The notes under the pieces: generated by a model
Databases searched by the model: none
What the model saw: the letters and a program-made list of their open reading frames with translations, nothing else
Told to the model about the DNA's origin: nothing
NCBI RefSeq assembly: GCF_000305495.1
Contig: NZ_AJTN02000230.1
Span: 62,001-126,000 of the forward strand
Length of the DNA: 64,000 nt
Source: Peribacillus psychrosaccharolyticus ATCC 23296
GTDB taxonomy: Bacteria; Bacillota; Bacilli; Bacillales; DSM-1321
Direction: 5' to 3'
Shown here: in pieces, positions 50,177 to 60,032 of the stretch
Layout of the letters: each line of letters opens with the position of its first letter
How positions within the stretch are numbered: position 1 is the first letter of the stretch
Made by a program: the position numbers and the translations under genes

Positions 50177-53100
50177 TTATTCTTTTTTTGCGTTAATCCA
50201 AAGCTTACCTTCGGCGCGTTTGATGGTTACATTTCCGTAGCTGTCAGCTATTTTCACTTCAATAACTGCGCCAGGTGCCTTTACATTCGTTGTGGCCGTA
50301 TAGTAGCCGACGTAATGACCTGAGGAGGTTTCCTTCATTGGCAAGTCTGTTGCGTTTGCAACCCCACCTGCATTTGTCAGCGGCATCAAAATAGTGAAGT
50401 CGGCGGTTAAGCCTGGTTCGCTGTCAAATTCTATTTTGACTGATTCACCGTTTTTTAGGATTTTATCTGCATTCGGTACTAACGTTGAAATCTCAGGAGC
50501 TGTGTATTTTACATCAATTGAGATTGTTTTCGTGATTTTATTGCTTGCTTTATCTTGTGCAATAACTTTGATTGTATTGATGCCTTCATCGAGAACAAGG
50601 CGATAAGTGAAGGTCTGATCTTTGATTGCTGCTTTTTGACCATTCACTTTAACCCAATCAAGGTTTTCATCAGTAACCTTACCCGTAACTGTAACCGTTT
50701 CGCGATTCGACTTAGAGCCGTTCACAGGTGATGTGATTTCTAGTTCTGGCTTAAGTGTATCCAAGATAATTTTGACAGGAGCAGATGCTTCAGTGGAGCC
50801 TTTGTCTGTCCGTGCCTTAGCAGTCAAAATGTTTTCTCCGTTAGTTAGGGTAACAGGAACTGTGAAGGTTCCACTGTCTGTCGAATTAGCAGTAGCTATT
50901 TTTTCACCTTTATTAAAGATGTCGACAGCTGTTGTTGGTGCGGAGGTACCTTCAATCGTTACTTCTTTTTGATTCGTATAAGTGCCGTCTTTTGGAGAAG
51001 TAATGACAGGTTCTTTTACTTCATAATCCACGGTTGCACGAATCATGTAATTTCCTTCTTCTTCAGGAGAAAGTGACCATGCACCGCTGACTCCCTGCCA
51101 GCTGCGTTTTGCATTCGGACCATCTTCATCTGTTGCGAGTCCTGGAGAGTTAGGATTCGCTTTTGTTTGAGTGTAAACGACGAAGAAGTCGCCTTCAACC
51201 ATAATTCCGTGTGTACTTAAATCAACATGTGTCCATTGACCATTCCGTAATGCTGTTTCGGTAAATGGTCCGGCAAGTTTTTTGCCTGGTGATCCGTCTG
51301 TACCTGTTGCATCGTAGACGGAGACTTCAAATTCGGTTCCACCTGGTAATGGCCATGTCGTATCCCAGAAACGGAAGAGAGCACCTGTCACATTGGCCGT
51401 TTTATTACCATTAGCCAGTGACATTTTTACCGCCCAGCTATTTCCGGCTGCATTGAATGAACGAGCATTTTCTGCTGTGCCATCATCATACTTTATTTCA
51501 TCAGGATACCCAATGAACGGTTTAAGCTCGAAATCTTTAGTGGCCGTATTACCTTCTGAAAGAGTAACGGCAGCTTCGCTTCCATAATAGGAAGGTGCTA
51601 CAACTTTTAACGTGTAATCTCCTTCGTAAGCCGTTATCGAATACTCACCATTTGAATTCGTTACTACGGGCTGGATTGCAGCATCTTCAACCAAGTAAAT
51701 CGTTGCACCTGATACTGGTTCACCCGTGATTTTGTTTGTTATCGTACCATTAACCGTCCCTTTAGGTATTTCTTGAAGGGTAAAGTTAGCTGTTGAGACA
51801 GCGTCTTGTTCGACTGTCACGGTTTTTGTCTGTGAACGGTAGCCGTATGTTTCTGCTTGTAACGTAAATGACCCTGTTGCATGTGTTAATTGGTAGGTAC
51901 CATCTTGAGGGTTTGTGTACACAGATCTTCCAGTCTCAAGTACACTTACTTGAGCTTGTAGAGGAAGAAGTACAGGAACAGGTTGTTCTTTTTCAGGTTC
52001 TTGTTTGGCTTTTTCAAAGATTGGTTTAATTTTATCCGGGTCAACTGCGGGTTTAGCTGAAACGGAAGAATCATTGTTGCCTAAACTAATTCCTGCTTTT
52101 GCTTTTGTAGTTGGAAGCAGAGACGTATTGCTCAGTTTAACATCATCGATATACCAGCCAGGTTTAGGGATGGAAGCATCTGTCGTGACATTAAAAGCAA
52201 TATAGACTCGTTGGCCGGCATATTCACTTAGGTTTACTTCACCATCAATCCAAGTAGTCGATTTATCATTGAATCGCGCTGCTTGAACATAATTGATTCC
52301 ATCTGTTGAGATGAATACATGAGCAAAGTCATAGTTTCTTTCAAGCTCATACCAATGCTTAAATTGTAAATAGCTTGAACCTTCCGGTAAATCAATTGGA
52401 GGCATTTTTAAGCTCATATTGGCGCTGTTTGAATAATTTCCGGCAAGGTTTGTAGCGTAGACCTTCTCTCCGGAAGAAGCCGAACCAGGTCCGCTGGTTG
52501 GGATACCCCAATCCCAGTCATTGTTCGTGCCGAATTTAGTCCAACCTACAGGATTTTGTTCAAAATCCTCCGTGTAGCCGACGCTGATTCCAGGAATCAA
52601 TTCGACAGTATCATTTTCAGTTGTAGTAACAGATCCGCCAAAGTCCGTAGCTGTCCATTTATAGACAATGGAATCTTCTGTTAATGCTGAAGCTGGAATC
52701 GTTGCTTCGTAGGTGCCTGATTTGAAATCACCGCTTACTCGATCCGCTTTTACTTCCGCCCAAGTATTATCTGCTTTTTGATACTTCACATGGACTTCTG
52801 AAACACTGATATTATCAGTTACCTCAGCTGTTAGAGTTAGATCCATATTCTTATACGAACTGTCAGGACCTTGGTGATGGATAACAGCTGGTTCTGTGTC
52901 ATCGCCGTCTTTCGAAACTCTTCCCTCGATTTTTCCAAGTCCGCTTACAATTGAGGAAACCGCATCAAATGCATTTACTAAGCCATGGCCATATGCATTA
53001 TTTGGTGTTGTCGAATAAGCAGCATCCGTTAAGGGAGTGGCCGTTGTAAGGAGGATTTCCTCGAGCTCATCAACGGTTAAACTCGCATTAACTTGTCGAA

Positions 53101-54508
53101 GCAGCGCAGCTACAGCTGTCACGTGAGGACCAGCCATTGACGTGCCATTCCAACCGCCTTCATACGTACCTCCAGGAACAGATGAACGAATATTCACTCC
53201 TGGTGCAGAAATATCTGGTTTGATTTCTCCATAGGGTGAAGGTCCACGTAAGGAAAAGCTGGCAATTTGATTATTTAGATCTGTGGCCGCTGTTGCAAAG
53301 GATTCTGGATAGTTTGCCGGGTTGGCAATAGAACCTGCACCACCGGGATTAGTCAGGGTTGTATTTCCAGCAGAAAATTCAGGGAATATTTCAGCTGATT
53401 TCCATGCTTGAACCATTGGACGGTACCACTCATCAAGACCAGCACCCCCGCCCCATGAATTGTTTACTACATCCGGTGCCTTTTCAGGATGTGGATTTCC
53501 AGCAGCATCTTTTGGTGCAAGAACCCATTCACCAGCTTCTAATAAATCAATATCAGAACCGCCGCTTGCAGAAAAGGCTTTAACAGCAATATATTTTGCT
53601 CCGGGAGCAACACCGATTTGATTGGATCCATTTTCTTCAGATCCAACCATGGTTCCGATGGTATGTGTTCCATGTCCTAAATCATCATAGGGTGAAGCCT
53701 GTCCACCCACCGCATCCAACCAATTGTATTCATGGTCAGCGGTGTTTGGGTTTGCAGGATTATACCCACGGTATTTCGTTTTTAATGCAGGGTGATTCCA
53801 TTGAACACCTGTATCGATAGAGGCGATTACGGTTCCTGCTCCATCGATCCCCATGTCCCATACAGCTGGTGTACCGATTTTATCGATATTCCACTCTATG
53901 GCAGACGTATCGGCTTTGCTTTTTACAGCAGTAGAGCCGTTCACTGCATTAGATATTTTGGTTTTACTATCTGGTTGAATTAACTGTCTGACTTCATTTG
54001 GCAGGATTTTAGCTACCTCAGGGTAAACAGCAAGCTGCTCCATTACGTCCTTGGATGCTGTTACCGCCATCGCATTGACGATATAAAAGGATTGAAGATC
54101 CTTTGCATGACCTGCTTTTTCCTGTTTGTCTAAATAGTCTTTAACATTTACCTGTGTTTCTAGTGCAGTAGACCGAAGCTCGGATACAAGAGTAGAGCGT
54201 TTAAGTAGTTTTGATTGGTTAGCTGATAGTTTTTGTGTTTTGGCTATAGCAGCAGCTTTGGTAGATACTTTGTTGGTATCCACTTGTTCTTTGAATTTAA
54301 TTAGGAAGGTAACTTCTTTATTTTCTTTAAATTGTGAAAGGACTGTAGGAGCAATCTTCTTTTGTTCTTTTCCTAAAACACTATCTTTTGCAGAGGTATG
54401 AAGTGTACTTGTCGAAGCAATGGTGGAGTTTGTCGGAATAATCAGGGATGTGAACAGCAAAATCGAAAATAATAAAGCCAACCATTTTCTTTCTCGTTTT
54501 TTTGGCAA
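50177..54508 (-). CDS. bpr: Bacillopeptidase F-like secreted subtilisin-family protease
   Basis: The 1443-residue secreted serine protease has a signal peptide (to about 32), an I9-type propeptide (about 60-170) and an S8 catalytic domain (about 205-520). Its triad is Asp232 (SIDTGVQWNHP), His279 (DLGHGTHTIGT) and Ser457 (WNGTSMAGPH), with oxyanion Asn350 (NNSWGGG). A beta-sandwich like that of immune inhibitor A (about 640-795), two carboxypeptidase-regulatory-like domains (about 850-995), a further beta domain and Ig-like domains to the end follow. Length and order equal B. subtilis Bpr. No LPXTG or SLH anchor is visible. The start is TTG after GGGGGAAGG. It interrupts the usual yusE-metN neighbourhood. 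Confidence 0.9.
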   Translation of the reverse strand: MPKKRERKWLALLFSILLFTSLIIPTNSTIASTSTLHTSAKDSVLGKEQKKIAPTVLSQFKENKEVTFLIKFKEQVDTNKVSTKAAAIAKTQKLSANQSKLLKRSTLVSELRSTALETQVNVKDYLDKQEKAGHAKDLQSFYIVNAMAVTASKDVMEQLAVYPEVAKILPNEVRQLIQPDSKTKISNAVNGSTAVKSKADTSAIEWNIDKIGTPAVWDMGIDGAGTVIASIDTGVQWNHPALKTKYRGYNPANPNTADHEYNWLDAVGGQASPYDDLGHGTHTIGTMVGSEENGSNQIGVAPGAKYIAVKAFSASGGSDIDLLEAGEWVLAPKDAAGNPHPEKAPDVVNNSWGGGAGLDEWYRPMVQAWKSAEIFPEFSAGNTTLTNPGGAGSIANPANYPESFATAATDLNNQIASFSLRGPSPYGEIKPDISAPGVNIRSSVPGGTYEGGWNGTSMAGPHVTAVAALLRQVNASLTVDELEEILLTTATPLTDAAYSTTPNNAYGHGLVNAFDAVSSIVSGLGKIEGRVSKDGDDTEPAVIHHQGPDSSYKNMDLTLTAEVTDNISVSEVHVKYQKADNTWAEVKADRVSGDFKSGTYEATIPASALTEDSIVYKWTATDFGGSVTTTENDTVELIPGISVGYTEDFEQNPVGWTKFGTNNDWDWGIPTSGPGSASSGEKVYATNLAGNYSNSANMSLKMPPIDLPEGSSYLQFKHWYELERNYDFAHVFISTDGINYVQAARFNDKSTTWIDGEVNLSEYAGQRVYIAFNVTTDASIPKPGWYIDDVKLSNTSLLPTTKAKAGISLGNNDSSVSAKPAVDPDKIKPIFEKAKQEPEKEQPVPVLLPLQAQVSVLETGRSVYTNPQDGTYQLTHATGSFTLQAETYGYRSQTKTVTVEQDAVSTANFTLQEIPKGTVNGTITNKITGEPVSGATIYLVEDAAIQPVVTNSNGEYSITAYEGDYTLKVVAPSYYGSEAAVTLSEGNTATKDFELKPFIGYPDEIKYDDGTAENARSFNAAGNSWAVKMSLANGNKTANVTGALFRFWDTTWPLPGGTEFEVSVYDATGTDGSPGKKLAGPFTETALRNGQWTHVDLSTHGIMVEGDFFVVYTQTKANPNSPGLATDEDGPNAKRSWQGVSGAWSLSPEEEGNYMIRATVDYEVKEPVITSPKDGTYTNQKEVTIEGTSAPTTAVDIFNKGEKIATANSTDSGTFTVPVTLTNGENILTAKARTDKGSTEASAPVKIILDTLKPELEITSPVNGSKSNRETVTVTGKVTDENLDWVKVNGQKAAIKDQTFTYRLVLDEGINTIKVIAQDKASNKITKTISIDVKYTAPEISTLVPNADKILKNGESVKIEFDSEPGLTADFTILMPLTNAGGVANATDLPMKETSSGHYVGYYTATTNVKAPGAVIEVKIADSYGNVTIKRAEGKLWINAKKE

Positions 54509-54599
54509 ATTTCCTTCCCCCTATTCGAATGTCAAAGAACAAAATGAGTCCGTTCTATTATTCAGCTACCCTCCCTTTGCATAGTCGGACAGTATGAAG

Positions 54600-54915
54600 G
54601 ACACTGATGCTGCTTTAATAATAGCGAACTGTTCAAAGAAAACTTTGTCATATTTTGTCTTGAAAATCAGTGCAAATGGAAAATGAATAATTGGTAGGAA
54701 TATCCAAATAGGATAAATGAGGCCTTAGTGAGGAGTTATGGAAAAACCGGCTTACTATTTACGGGCAAAATATGCTTTTATACAGGTGCCAAAAGAACTT
54801 TTGGGCATGAAGAGATATAAAAATGGTTATAAAGGTGGAAAATTCTGAATTTAATATTGACGTAGTCTTCTGCTCGTGATATATTTCCTACAAGGTAATA
54901 ATCTGATAATTAAAT
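54600..54915. other. Intergenic stretch upstream of bpr and of the first S-box
   Basis: This AT-rich region should hold the bpr promoter (minus) and the metY promoter (plus). I see no open frame with a ribosome site and no repeat. Confidence 0.5.
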
Positions 54916-54920
54916 ATGTT

Positions 54921-55032
54921 CTTATCAAGAGAGGTGGAGGGACTGGCCCTTTGAAACCCGGCAACCGGTATGTTTTTAATACACGGTGCTAATTCCAGCA
55001 GAGTATAAGCTCTGAAAGATAAGGAGAGTTCC
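54921..55032 (+). ncRNA. SAM-I (S-box) riboswitch upstream of metY
   Basis: The S-box consensus is directly readable: CTTATCAAGAGAGGTGGAGGGA, CTGGCCCTTTGAAACCCGGCAACC, then GGTGCTAATTCCAGCAGA and GAAAGATAAGGAGAG. It binds S-adenosylmethionine and shuts off the downstream gene. A terminator-like hairpin follows at 55035-55068. Confidence 0.97.
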
Positions 55033-55034
55033 TA

Positions 55035-55070
55035 AAAACTTCTTCTTAAATCAGATGAGGTTTTTTTGTT
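55035..55070 (+). terminator. S-box terminator before metY
   Basis: AAAACTTC pairs with GAGGTTTT around an internal loop, followed by a run of Ts. This is the expression platform of the riboswitch. Confidence 0.75.
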
Positions 55071-55131
55071 CTTACAAATCCTTCAAAAGCTTATATATCA
55101 AGAATAAGATTAATAAGGGAGAGATGAGACA

Positions 55132-56445
55132 ATGTCAGAAGAAAAAAGTTATCGGTTTGAAACAGTGAGTATTCATGGAGGATTACAGACGGATGAAACA
55201 GGAGCACGTTCTCTGCCTATTCATCAAAGTAATGCCTATTTATTTAAAGACACAGAGCATGCCGCCAATTTATTTGGATTAAAGGAAGCGGGCTATATAT
55301 ATACAAGGATTCATAATCCAACTGTGACAGTATTTGAGGAAAGGGTTGCACTGCTAGAAGGAGGGATTGGCTCTCTTGCGGTTGCAAGTGGAATGGCTGC
55401 TATTTCCTTAGCCATCCTCAATCTAGCTGGAGCAGGGGACGAAATTGTAGCAGCTTCAACCCTTTATGGAGGAACATACAATTTATTTGCCAATACACTG
55501 CCTAAGTATGGGATAAAGGTTCACTTTGTTTCACCTGAGGACCCAGAAAACTTTAGAAAAGCAATTACGCCGAAAACTAAGGCGATTTTTGGAGAAACCA
55601 TTGGTAATCCAAGTTTAACTGTATTAGATATTGAGACCATTGCTGACATTGCTCATGAAAATGGTATACCGTTGATTATTGATAATACCTTTGCAACACC
55701 TTATCTATGCCGTCCGATTGAATTCGGAGCTGATATTGTGATCCATTCGGCAACTAAATGGCTGCTTGGTAACGGGACGACATTGGGCGGTATTATTGTT
55801 GACGGTGGAAACTTTGACTGGAATTCGCCCAATTTTCCTGGCTTTACGGAACCTGATCCGAGCTACGGCGGGATTGTTTTCAGTGAAGCAGTGGGTCCGG
55901 CTGCGTTCATAACAAAGGCACGTGTGCAATTGCTTCGTGATTTTGGTCCGACATTGAGTGCACAAAGTGCGTACCAATTTACGCTAGGATTAGAAACTCT
56001 TCATGTGAGAATGAAGGAGCATCTAGCCAATACGAAAGAAATTGTAACCTATCTGGAAAACCATCCCGCTGTCAGTTGGGTAACTTATCCAGGTAATGAT
56101 AATCATCCTGATAAAAAACTCGTTGATAAATATTTGCCAAAGGGTGCAGGGTCCATTATCATCTTTGGAATTAATGGCGGCCGTGATGCAGGAGCGAAAT
56201 TGATTAACTCCATCGAGTTATGGTCACATGTTGCCAATGTAGGCGATGCTAAGAGTTTAATTATTCATCCAGCAAGTACAACTCATCAACAATTAAATGA
56301 TAAGGAATTACTAAAATCAGGGGTTAGTGCTGACCTCGTACGCCTATCGGTCGGCATTGAAAACGTTGAAGATTTAATTGAGGCGCTCGAAGAAGGTATT
56401 GGAAAAGCAACAGGGATTACGAGTACCTCAGTTAAAACCATTTAA
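55132..56445 (+). CDS. metY: O-acetylhomoserine sulfhydrylase-type enzyme MetY
   Basis: The 437-residue PLP-dependent enzyme of the Cys/Met metabolism family makes homocysteine from O-acetylhomoserine and sulfide (or methanethiol to methionine). The PLP lysine is in VIHSATKWLLGNG and the cofactor-phosphate loop in ASGMAAISLAIL. LGGIIVDGGNFDW and SIELWSHVANVGDAKSLIIHPASTTHQQL are typical of MetY. The S-box upstream fits a methionine gene. GGGAGAGATG precedes the ATG. It is monocistronic. Confidence 0.93.
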   Translation: MSEEKSYRFETVSIHGGLQTDETGARSLPIHQSNAYLFKDTEHAANLFGLKEAGYIYTRIHNPTVTVFEERVALLEGGIGSLAVASGMAAISLAILNLAGAGDEIVAASTLYGGTYNLFANTLPKYGIKVHFVSPEDPENFRKAITPKTKAIFGETIGNPSLTVLDIETIADIAHENGIPLIIDNTFATPYLCRPIEFGADIVIHSATKWLLGNGTTLGGIIVDGGNFDWNSPNFPGFTEPDPSYGGIVFSEAVGPAAFITKARVQLLRDFGPTLSAQSAYQFTLGLETLHVRMKEHLANTKEIVTYLENHPAVSWVTYPGNDNHPDKKLVDKYLPKGAGSIIIFGINGGRDAGAKLINSIELWSHVANVGDAKSLIIHPASTTHQQLNDKELLKSGVSADLVRLSVGIENVEDLIEALEEGIGKATGITSTSVKTI

Positions 56446-56563
56446 TATCATCTGGACACTAGATGTTATTGATTGACACCATCTCTTTATTCATGATATT
56501 GTTTTATAATAATTATTATGGACTTTTAACGAAGGGAAACCTTCAATCACATATACGTTTTAC

Positions 56564-56676
56564 TCTTATCAAGAGAGGCTGAGGGATGTGCCCTTTGAAG
56601 CCCGGCAACCGACAAGGAATACCTTGGAAAGGTGCCAATTCACACAAAGCAATGATGCTTTGGGAGATGAGAGGAC
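56564..56676 (+). ncRNA. SAM-I (S-box) riboswitch upstream of metNPQ
   Basis: The consensus elements appear in order: CTTATCAAGAGAGGCTGAGGGA, TGCCCTTTGAAGCCCGGCAACC, GGTGCCAATTC, and GGGAGATGAGAGG. It should repress the methionine transporter operon when SAM is high. Confidence 0.97.
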
Positions 56677-56689
56677 GGTTAGTTTCTTA

Positions 56690-56727
56690 GCCAGCCTTTC
56701 TGCTCTTGCGGAAAGGTTTTTTTGTTT
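56690..56727 (+). terminator. S-box terminator before metN
   Basis: CCTTTC pairs with GGAAAGG around the loop TGCTCTTGC (with neighbouring bases), followed by seven Ts. Confidence 0.85.
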
Positions 56728-56844
56728 CTTAGCTGAGGGTTTAATACATGTTTAGCGTGAAATGAGAAACGATATATGTGAAGGCTTTTCTTGAGAGGAA
56801 GTTTACTAAGTTCATAGAATGTATTGAATAAAGAGGTGAGATTA

Positions 56845-57879
56845 TTGATAACATTATCACAAATAAGTAAGTCCTTTCGAACGGGCTTGGCACAAGGTGG
56901 TTTAATAAAAGCTGTCGATAATGTCAGCATGAAGATAGATCAAGGTGAAATTTTCGGAATCATTGGATATAGCGGAGCAGGCAAAAGCACGTTAATTCGG
57001 ATGTTGAATGGTTTAGAAACACCAACGGATGGCTCAGTAATGGTGGCAGGACGGGAAATATCTAAAATCAAAGGTACAGAACTTAGAAAAGCTCGACAAG
57101 AAATCAGCATGATTTTTCAACATTTTAATCTGCTCTGGTCTCGAACGGTTTCTGATAATATTGCTTTTCCTCTGGAAATTGCCGGTGTTTCGAAAACTGA
57201 AGCGAAAAAAAGAGTAAATGAATTGATTAAGCTGGTCGGTCTCGAAGGCAGAGAAGACGCGTATCCTTCTCAGTTAAGCGGTGGACAGAAGCAAAGGGTT
57301 GGAATTGCTAGAGCACTCGCGAACAATCCCAAAGTACTTCTTTGTGATGAGGCAACTTCAGCCCTCGACCCGCAGACTACTGACTCGATTCTCGAACTTC
57401 TGGTTGATATCAATAAGCGATTGGGTTTGACGATTGTTTTGATTACCCATGAAATGCATGTCATTCGGAAGATTTGCCACCGTGTTGCCGTTATGGAAAG
57501 CGGGCAAGTGGTTGAACAAGGTCCTGTTCTGGATGTCTTCCGTAATCCTGCTCAACCGATTACGAAGAGATTTGTTCAACAAGTAACCGAGCCGGAAGAA
57601 ACGAAGGAAACAATTGAGCATTTATTGGAACGCTTCCCAGAAGGCAGGGTTATTCAGCTGACATTTGTCGGAGAATCGACCGAGAGTCCATTAATTACTC
57701 AGCTAGTTCGTTCATTCAAGCTGGATGTCAATATTGTTCAAGGGAGAATTTCGCAAACACAACATGGATCATACGGTACGTTGTTTATTCATATCGATGG
57801 TGCTCAGGCAGAAATGGACCAGGCCATACAATATATCAAAGAGCAGCAGGTCGGCGTGGAGGTGATTTCACATGATTGA
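56845..57879 (+). CDS. metN: Methionine ABC transporter ATP-binding protein MetN
   Basis: The 344-residue ATPase has Walker A (GYSGAGKST), the Q-loop (MIFQHFNLLWSRTV), the signature LSGGQKQRVGIARAL and Walker B (VLLCDEATSALDP). A C-terminal ACT-like regulatory domain (NIL, about 265-340, VIQLTFVGESTESPLI) binds methionine and inhibits transport. The start is TTG 56845 (MITLSQISKSF), about five bases after AGAGGTGAG, consistent with the B. subtilis N-terminus. It overlaps metP by 8 bases. Confidence 0.95.
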   Translation: MITLSQISKSFRTGLAQGGLIKAVDNVSMKIDQGEIFGIIGYSGAGKSTLIRMLNGLETPTDGSVMVAGREISKIKGTELRKARQEISMIFQHFNLLWSRTVSDNIAFPLEIAGVSKTEAKKRVNELIKLVGLEGREDAYPSQLSGGQKQRVGIARALANNPKVLLCDEATSALDPQTTDSILELLVDINKRLGLTIVLITHEMHVIRKICHRVAVMESGQVVEQGPVLDVFRNPAQPITKRFVQQVTEPEETKETIEHLLERFPEGRVIQLTFVGESTESPLITQLVRSFKLDVNIVQGRISQTQHGSYGTLFIHIDGAQAEMDQAIQYIKEQQVGVEVISHD

Positions 57880-58540
57880 AGAGTTATTACCTAACGTTGA
57901 TTGGGAAGAAATGATAGAAGCAACGTACGAAACACTTTATATGACAGGAATATCGATTGTAGCAACTTTCATATTAGGAATTGTCCTTGGCCTGGTGTTA
58001 TTTTTGACATCAAAGGGAAACATATGGGAAAACCGTCCTGTTAATGTGGTCATTAGCGCATTTGTAAATATATTCAGATCCATTCCATTTATCATCTTAA
58101 TTGTCCTTCTCATTCCATTTACCAGGGCCGTTATGGGTTCAATGATTGGTGAAAATGCAGCTCTTCCTGCGTTAATAATCGGTGCAGCTCCTTTTTATGC
58201 GAGGATGGTCGAAATAGGATTACGTGAAATTGACAAGGGTGTTATAGAAGCTTCACGGTCAATGGGAGCAACAATCAATACGATTATTTGGAAAGTGTTG
58301 ATTCCAGAGTCCTTACCAGCCCTTATATCCGGTATCACGGTTACTGCAATTGCACTTGTTGGGTATACAGCGATGGCTGGGGTAATTGGAGCAGGCGGTC
58401 TCGGTAACCTTGCATATCTGGATGGTTATCAGAGAGGTCAAAATGATGTTACGCTAATCGCTACGATTATCATTTTATTAATTGTGTTTATTATTCAGAT
58501 CATTGGTGACTTTTTCACAACGAAATTAGACAAACGATAA
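57872..58540 (+). CDS. metP: Methionine ABC transporter permease MetP
   Basis: The 222-residue permease has five membrane helices. The EAA loop is visible as GVIEASRSMGATINTIIWKVLIPESLPALISG, which contacts MetN. It overlaps metN and is 15 bp from metQ, giving a complete metNPQ transporter for methionine and its oxidised forms. Confidence 0.95.
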   Translation: MIEELLPNVDWEEMIEATYETLYMTGISIVATFILGIVLGLVLFLTSKGNIWENRPVNVVISAFVNIFRSIPFIILIVLLIPFTRAVMGSMIGENAALPALIIGAAPFYARMVEIGLREIDKGVIEASRSMGATINTIIWKVLIPESLPALISGITVTAIALVGYTAMAGVIGAGGLGNLAYLDGYQRGQNDVTLIATIIILLIVFIIQIIGDFFTTKLDKR

Positions 58541-58555
58541 TTAGGAGATGAATTC

Positions 58556-59389
58556 ATGAAAAAGATAGTCAGTTTTGCATTAATTCTCGTTCTATCATTC
58601 GCGCTTGCTGCATGCGGCAATGGCGATTCAGATAAAGGCGGAAACGGTAAAGATTCAGTAGAACTAGTGGTAGGTGCCTCTAACGTACCACATGCGGAAA
58701 TACTTGAAAAAGCTCAACCTCTTCTTAAAGAAAAAGGAGTCGAGCTAAAAATTGAAACGTTCCAAGATTATGTTTTACCGAACAAAGCATTAGAGCAAAA
58801 AGACCTGGATGCGAACTATTTTCAACATATTCCTTATTTAGAAGCGCAAATTGCTGAAAATGGATATGACTTTGTAAATGCCGGCGGTATCCATATTGAA
58901 CCAATCGGAATTTACTCACAAAAGTACAAGTCTCTAGACGAACTTCCAAATGGTGCTGAAATAATTATGAGCAGTTCGGTTGCTGATCATGGTCGTGCGT
59001 TATCATTGCTTGAAGCTAAGGGATTATTGACACTTAAAGAAGGCATCGATAAAACGACGGCTACTGTCAAAGATATTACGGATAATCCGAAAAAAATTAC
59101 GTTCAAAACCGATATTGAGGCAGCATTATTGCCTCAGGTATATAATAATAAAGAAGGCGATGCGGTTATGATCAATTCCAATTACGCAATTGACGCAGAC
59201 TTGAATCCCCTTAAAGATTCCATTGCTATTGAAGATGAAAATTCACCATATGTGAATGTAATTGCTGTAAGAAAAGGCGATGAAAACAGCAAGGCGATTA
59301 AAGCACTTGTAGAAGTACTGCATTCGAAAGAAATTCAAGACTTCATATTAGAAGAATATGAAGGTGCGGTTGTACCTGTTTCTGAATAA
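58556..59389 (+). CDS. metQ: Methionine-binding lipoprotein MetQ
   Basis: The 277-residue solute-binding lipoprotein has a lipobox LSFALAACGNG (lipidated Cys20) and a NlpA-family domain (VGASNVPHAEILEKAQPLL, then DLDANYFQHIPYLE). It captures methionine outside the membrane for MetNP. TTAGGAGATG precedes the ATG. It ends the S-box-controlled operon. Confidence 0.95.
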   Translation: MKKIVSFALILVLSFALAACGNGDSDKGGNGKDSVELVVGASNVPHAEILEKAQPLLKEKGVELKIETFQDYVLPNKALEQKDLDANYFQHIPYLEAQIAENGYDFVNAGGIHIEPIGIYSQKYKSLDELPNGAEIIMSSSVADHGRALSLLEAKGLLTLKEGIDKTTATVKDITDNPKKITFKTDIEAALLPQVYNNKEGDAVMINSNYAIDADLNPLKDSIAIEDENSPYVNVIAVRKGDENSKAIKALVEVLHSKEIQDFILEEYEGAVVPVSE

Positions 59390-59397
59390 ATAGATGA

Positions 59398-59438
59398 GTT
59401 GAGGCTGCTCCTTGGAGCAGCCTCTTTGTTTTTTTCTG
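59398..59438 (+). terminator. Terminator of metNPQ
   Basis: GAGGCTGCTC pairs with GAGCAGCCTC around four bases, followed by a T-rich tail. Confidence 0.9.
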
Positions 59439-59502
59439 TTTGGTATATCAGTTGAGCATCTGACCATACTAGAGAAAAACGATGGATAAGGAGATGTTAC
59501 TA

Positions 59503-59859
59503 ATGACAACCGAACCAGTTAATCCGACTGAAGCAGCGCTTTATGAATTCAAACATGGAATGGGGATTTTTACTGAAAAGATGCCGGAAATTGCAGGCCC
59601 CTACAATGATTTTGCGAAAGCTTGTTTTAAGGAAGGGCAAATTACTCAAAAGGGAAAACAATTAATAGCTTTAGGAATCAGTCTATACGCACAGGATGAA
59701 TATTGTATTATTTATCATTTAAAGGGCTGTATTGATAATGGAGCATCCGAAACAGAAATCATGGAAGCAGTTGGAGTAACTGGTGCATTTGGAGGCGGTG
59801 CCGCACTTAGCCAAGGAGTTACACTTGTTCAAGAAGCATTGGATGATTTATTACGTTAG
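59503..59859 (+). CDS. yurZ: Carboxymuconolactone decarboxylase-like protein YurZ
   Basis: The 118-residue AhpD/CMD-fold protein has the core GISLYAQDEYCIIYHLKGCIDNGASETEIMEAV. Its Cys-x3-His spacing differs from the Cys-x2-Cys-x2-His of peroxidase-type AhpD, so antioxidant activity is uncertain. The gene lies between metNPQ and the suf operon, as yurZ does in B. subtilis. ATG 59503 is favoured by AAGGAGATG; ATG 59482 in frame has no site. Confidence 0.82.
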   Translation: MTTEPVNPTEAALYEFKHGMGIFTEKMPEIAGPYNDFAKACFKEGQITQKGKQLIALGISLYAQDEYCIIYHLKGCIDNGASETEIMEAVGVTGAFGGGAALSQGVTLVQEALDDLLR

Positions 59860-60032
59860 ACACTTACTGCTTAAGAGCCAGCGATTAAGAGGGATTATTC
59901 ATCTATACCTTATATGCTGGCTGTTATTAAGTCATATCATGTTTAGTGAATGGTAGAGAGGGTATATGACCTTTGAGTAATCATTTAAAAGCATGCTAAG
60001 ATTAGAACTACAAAACCAGAAAGGATTGATTC

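Noticed and set aside
54600-54915. Possible small gene or extra regulatory RNA upstream of the first S-box
   Set aside because: No open frame with a ribosome site and no known RNA motif could be read.
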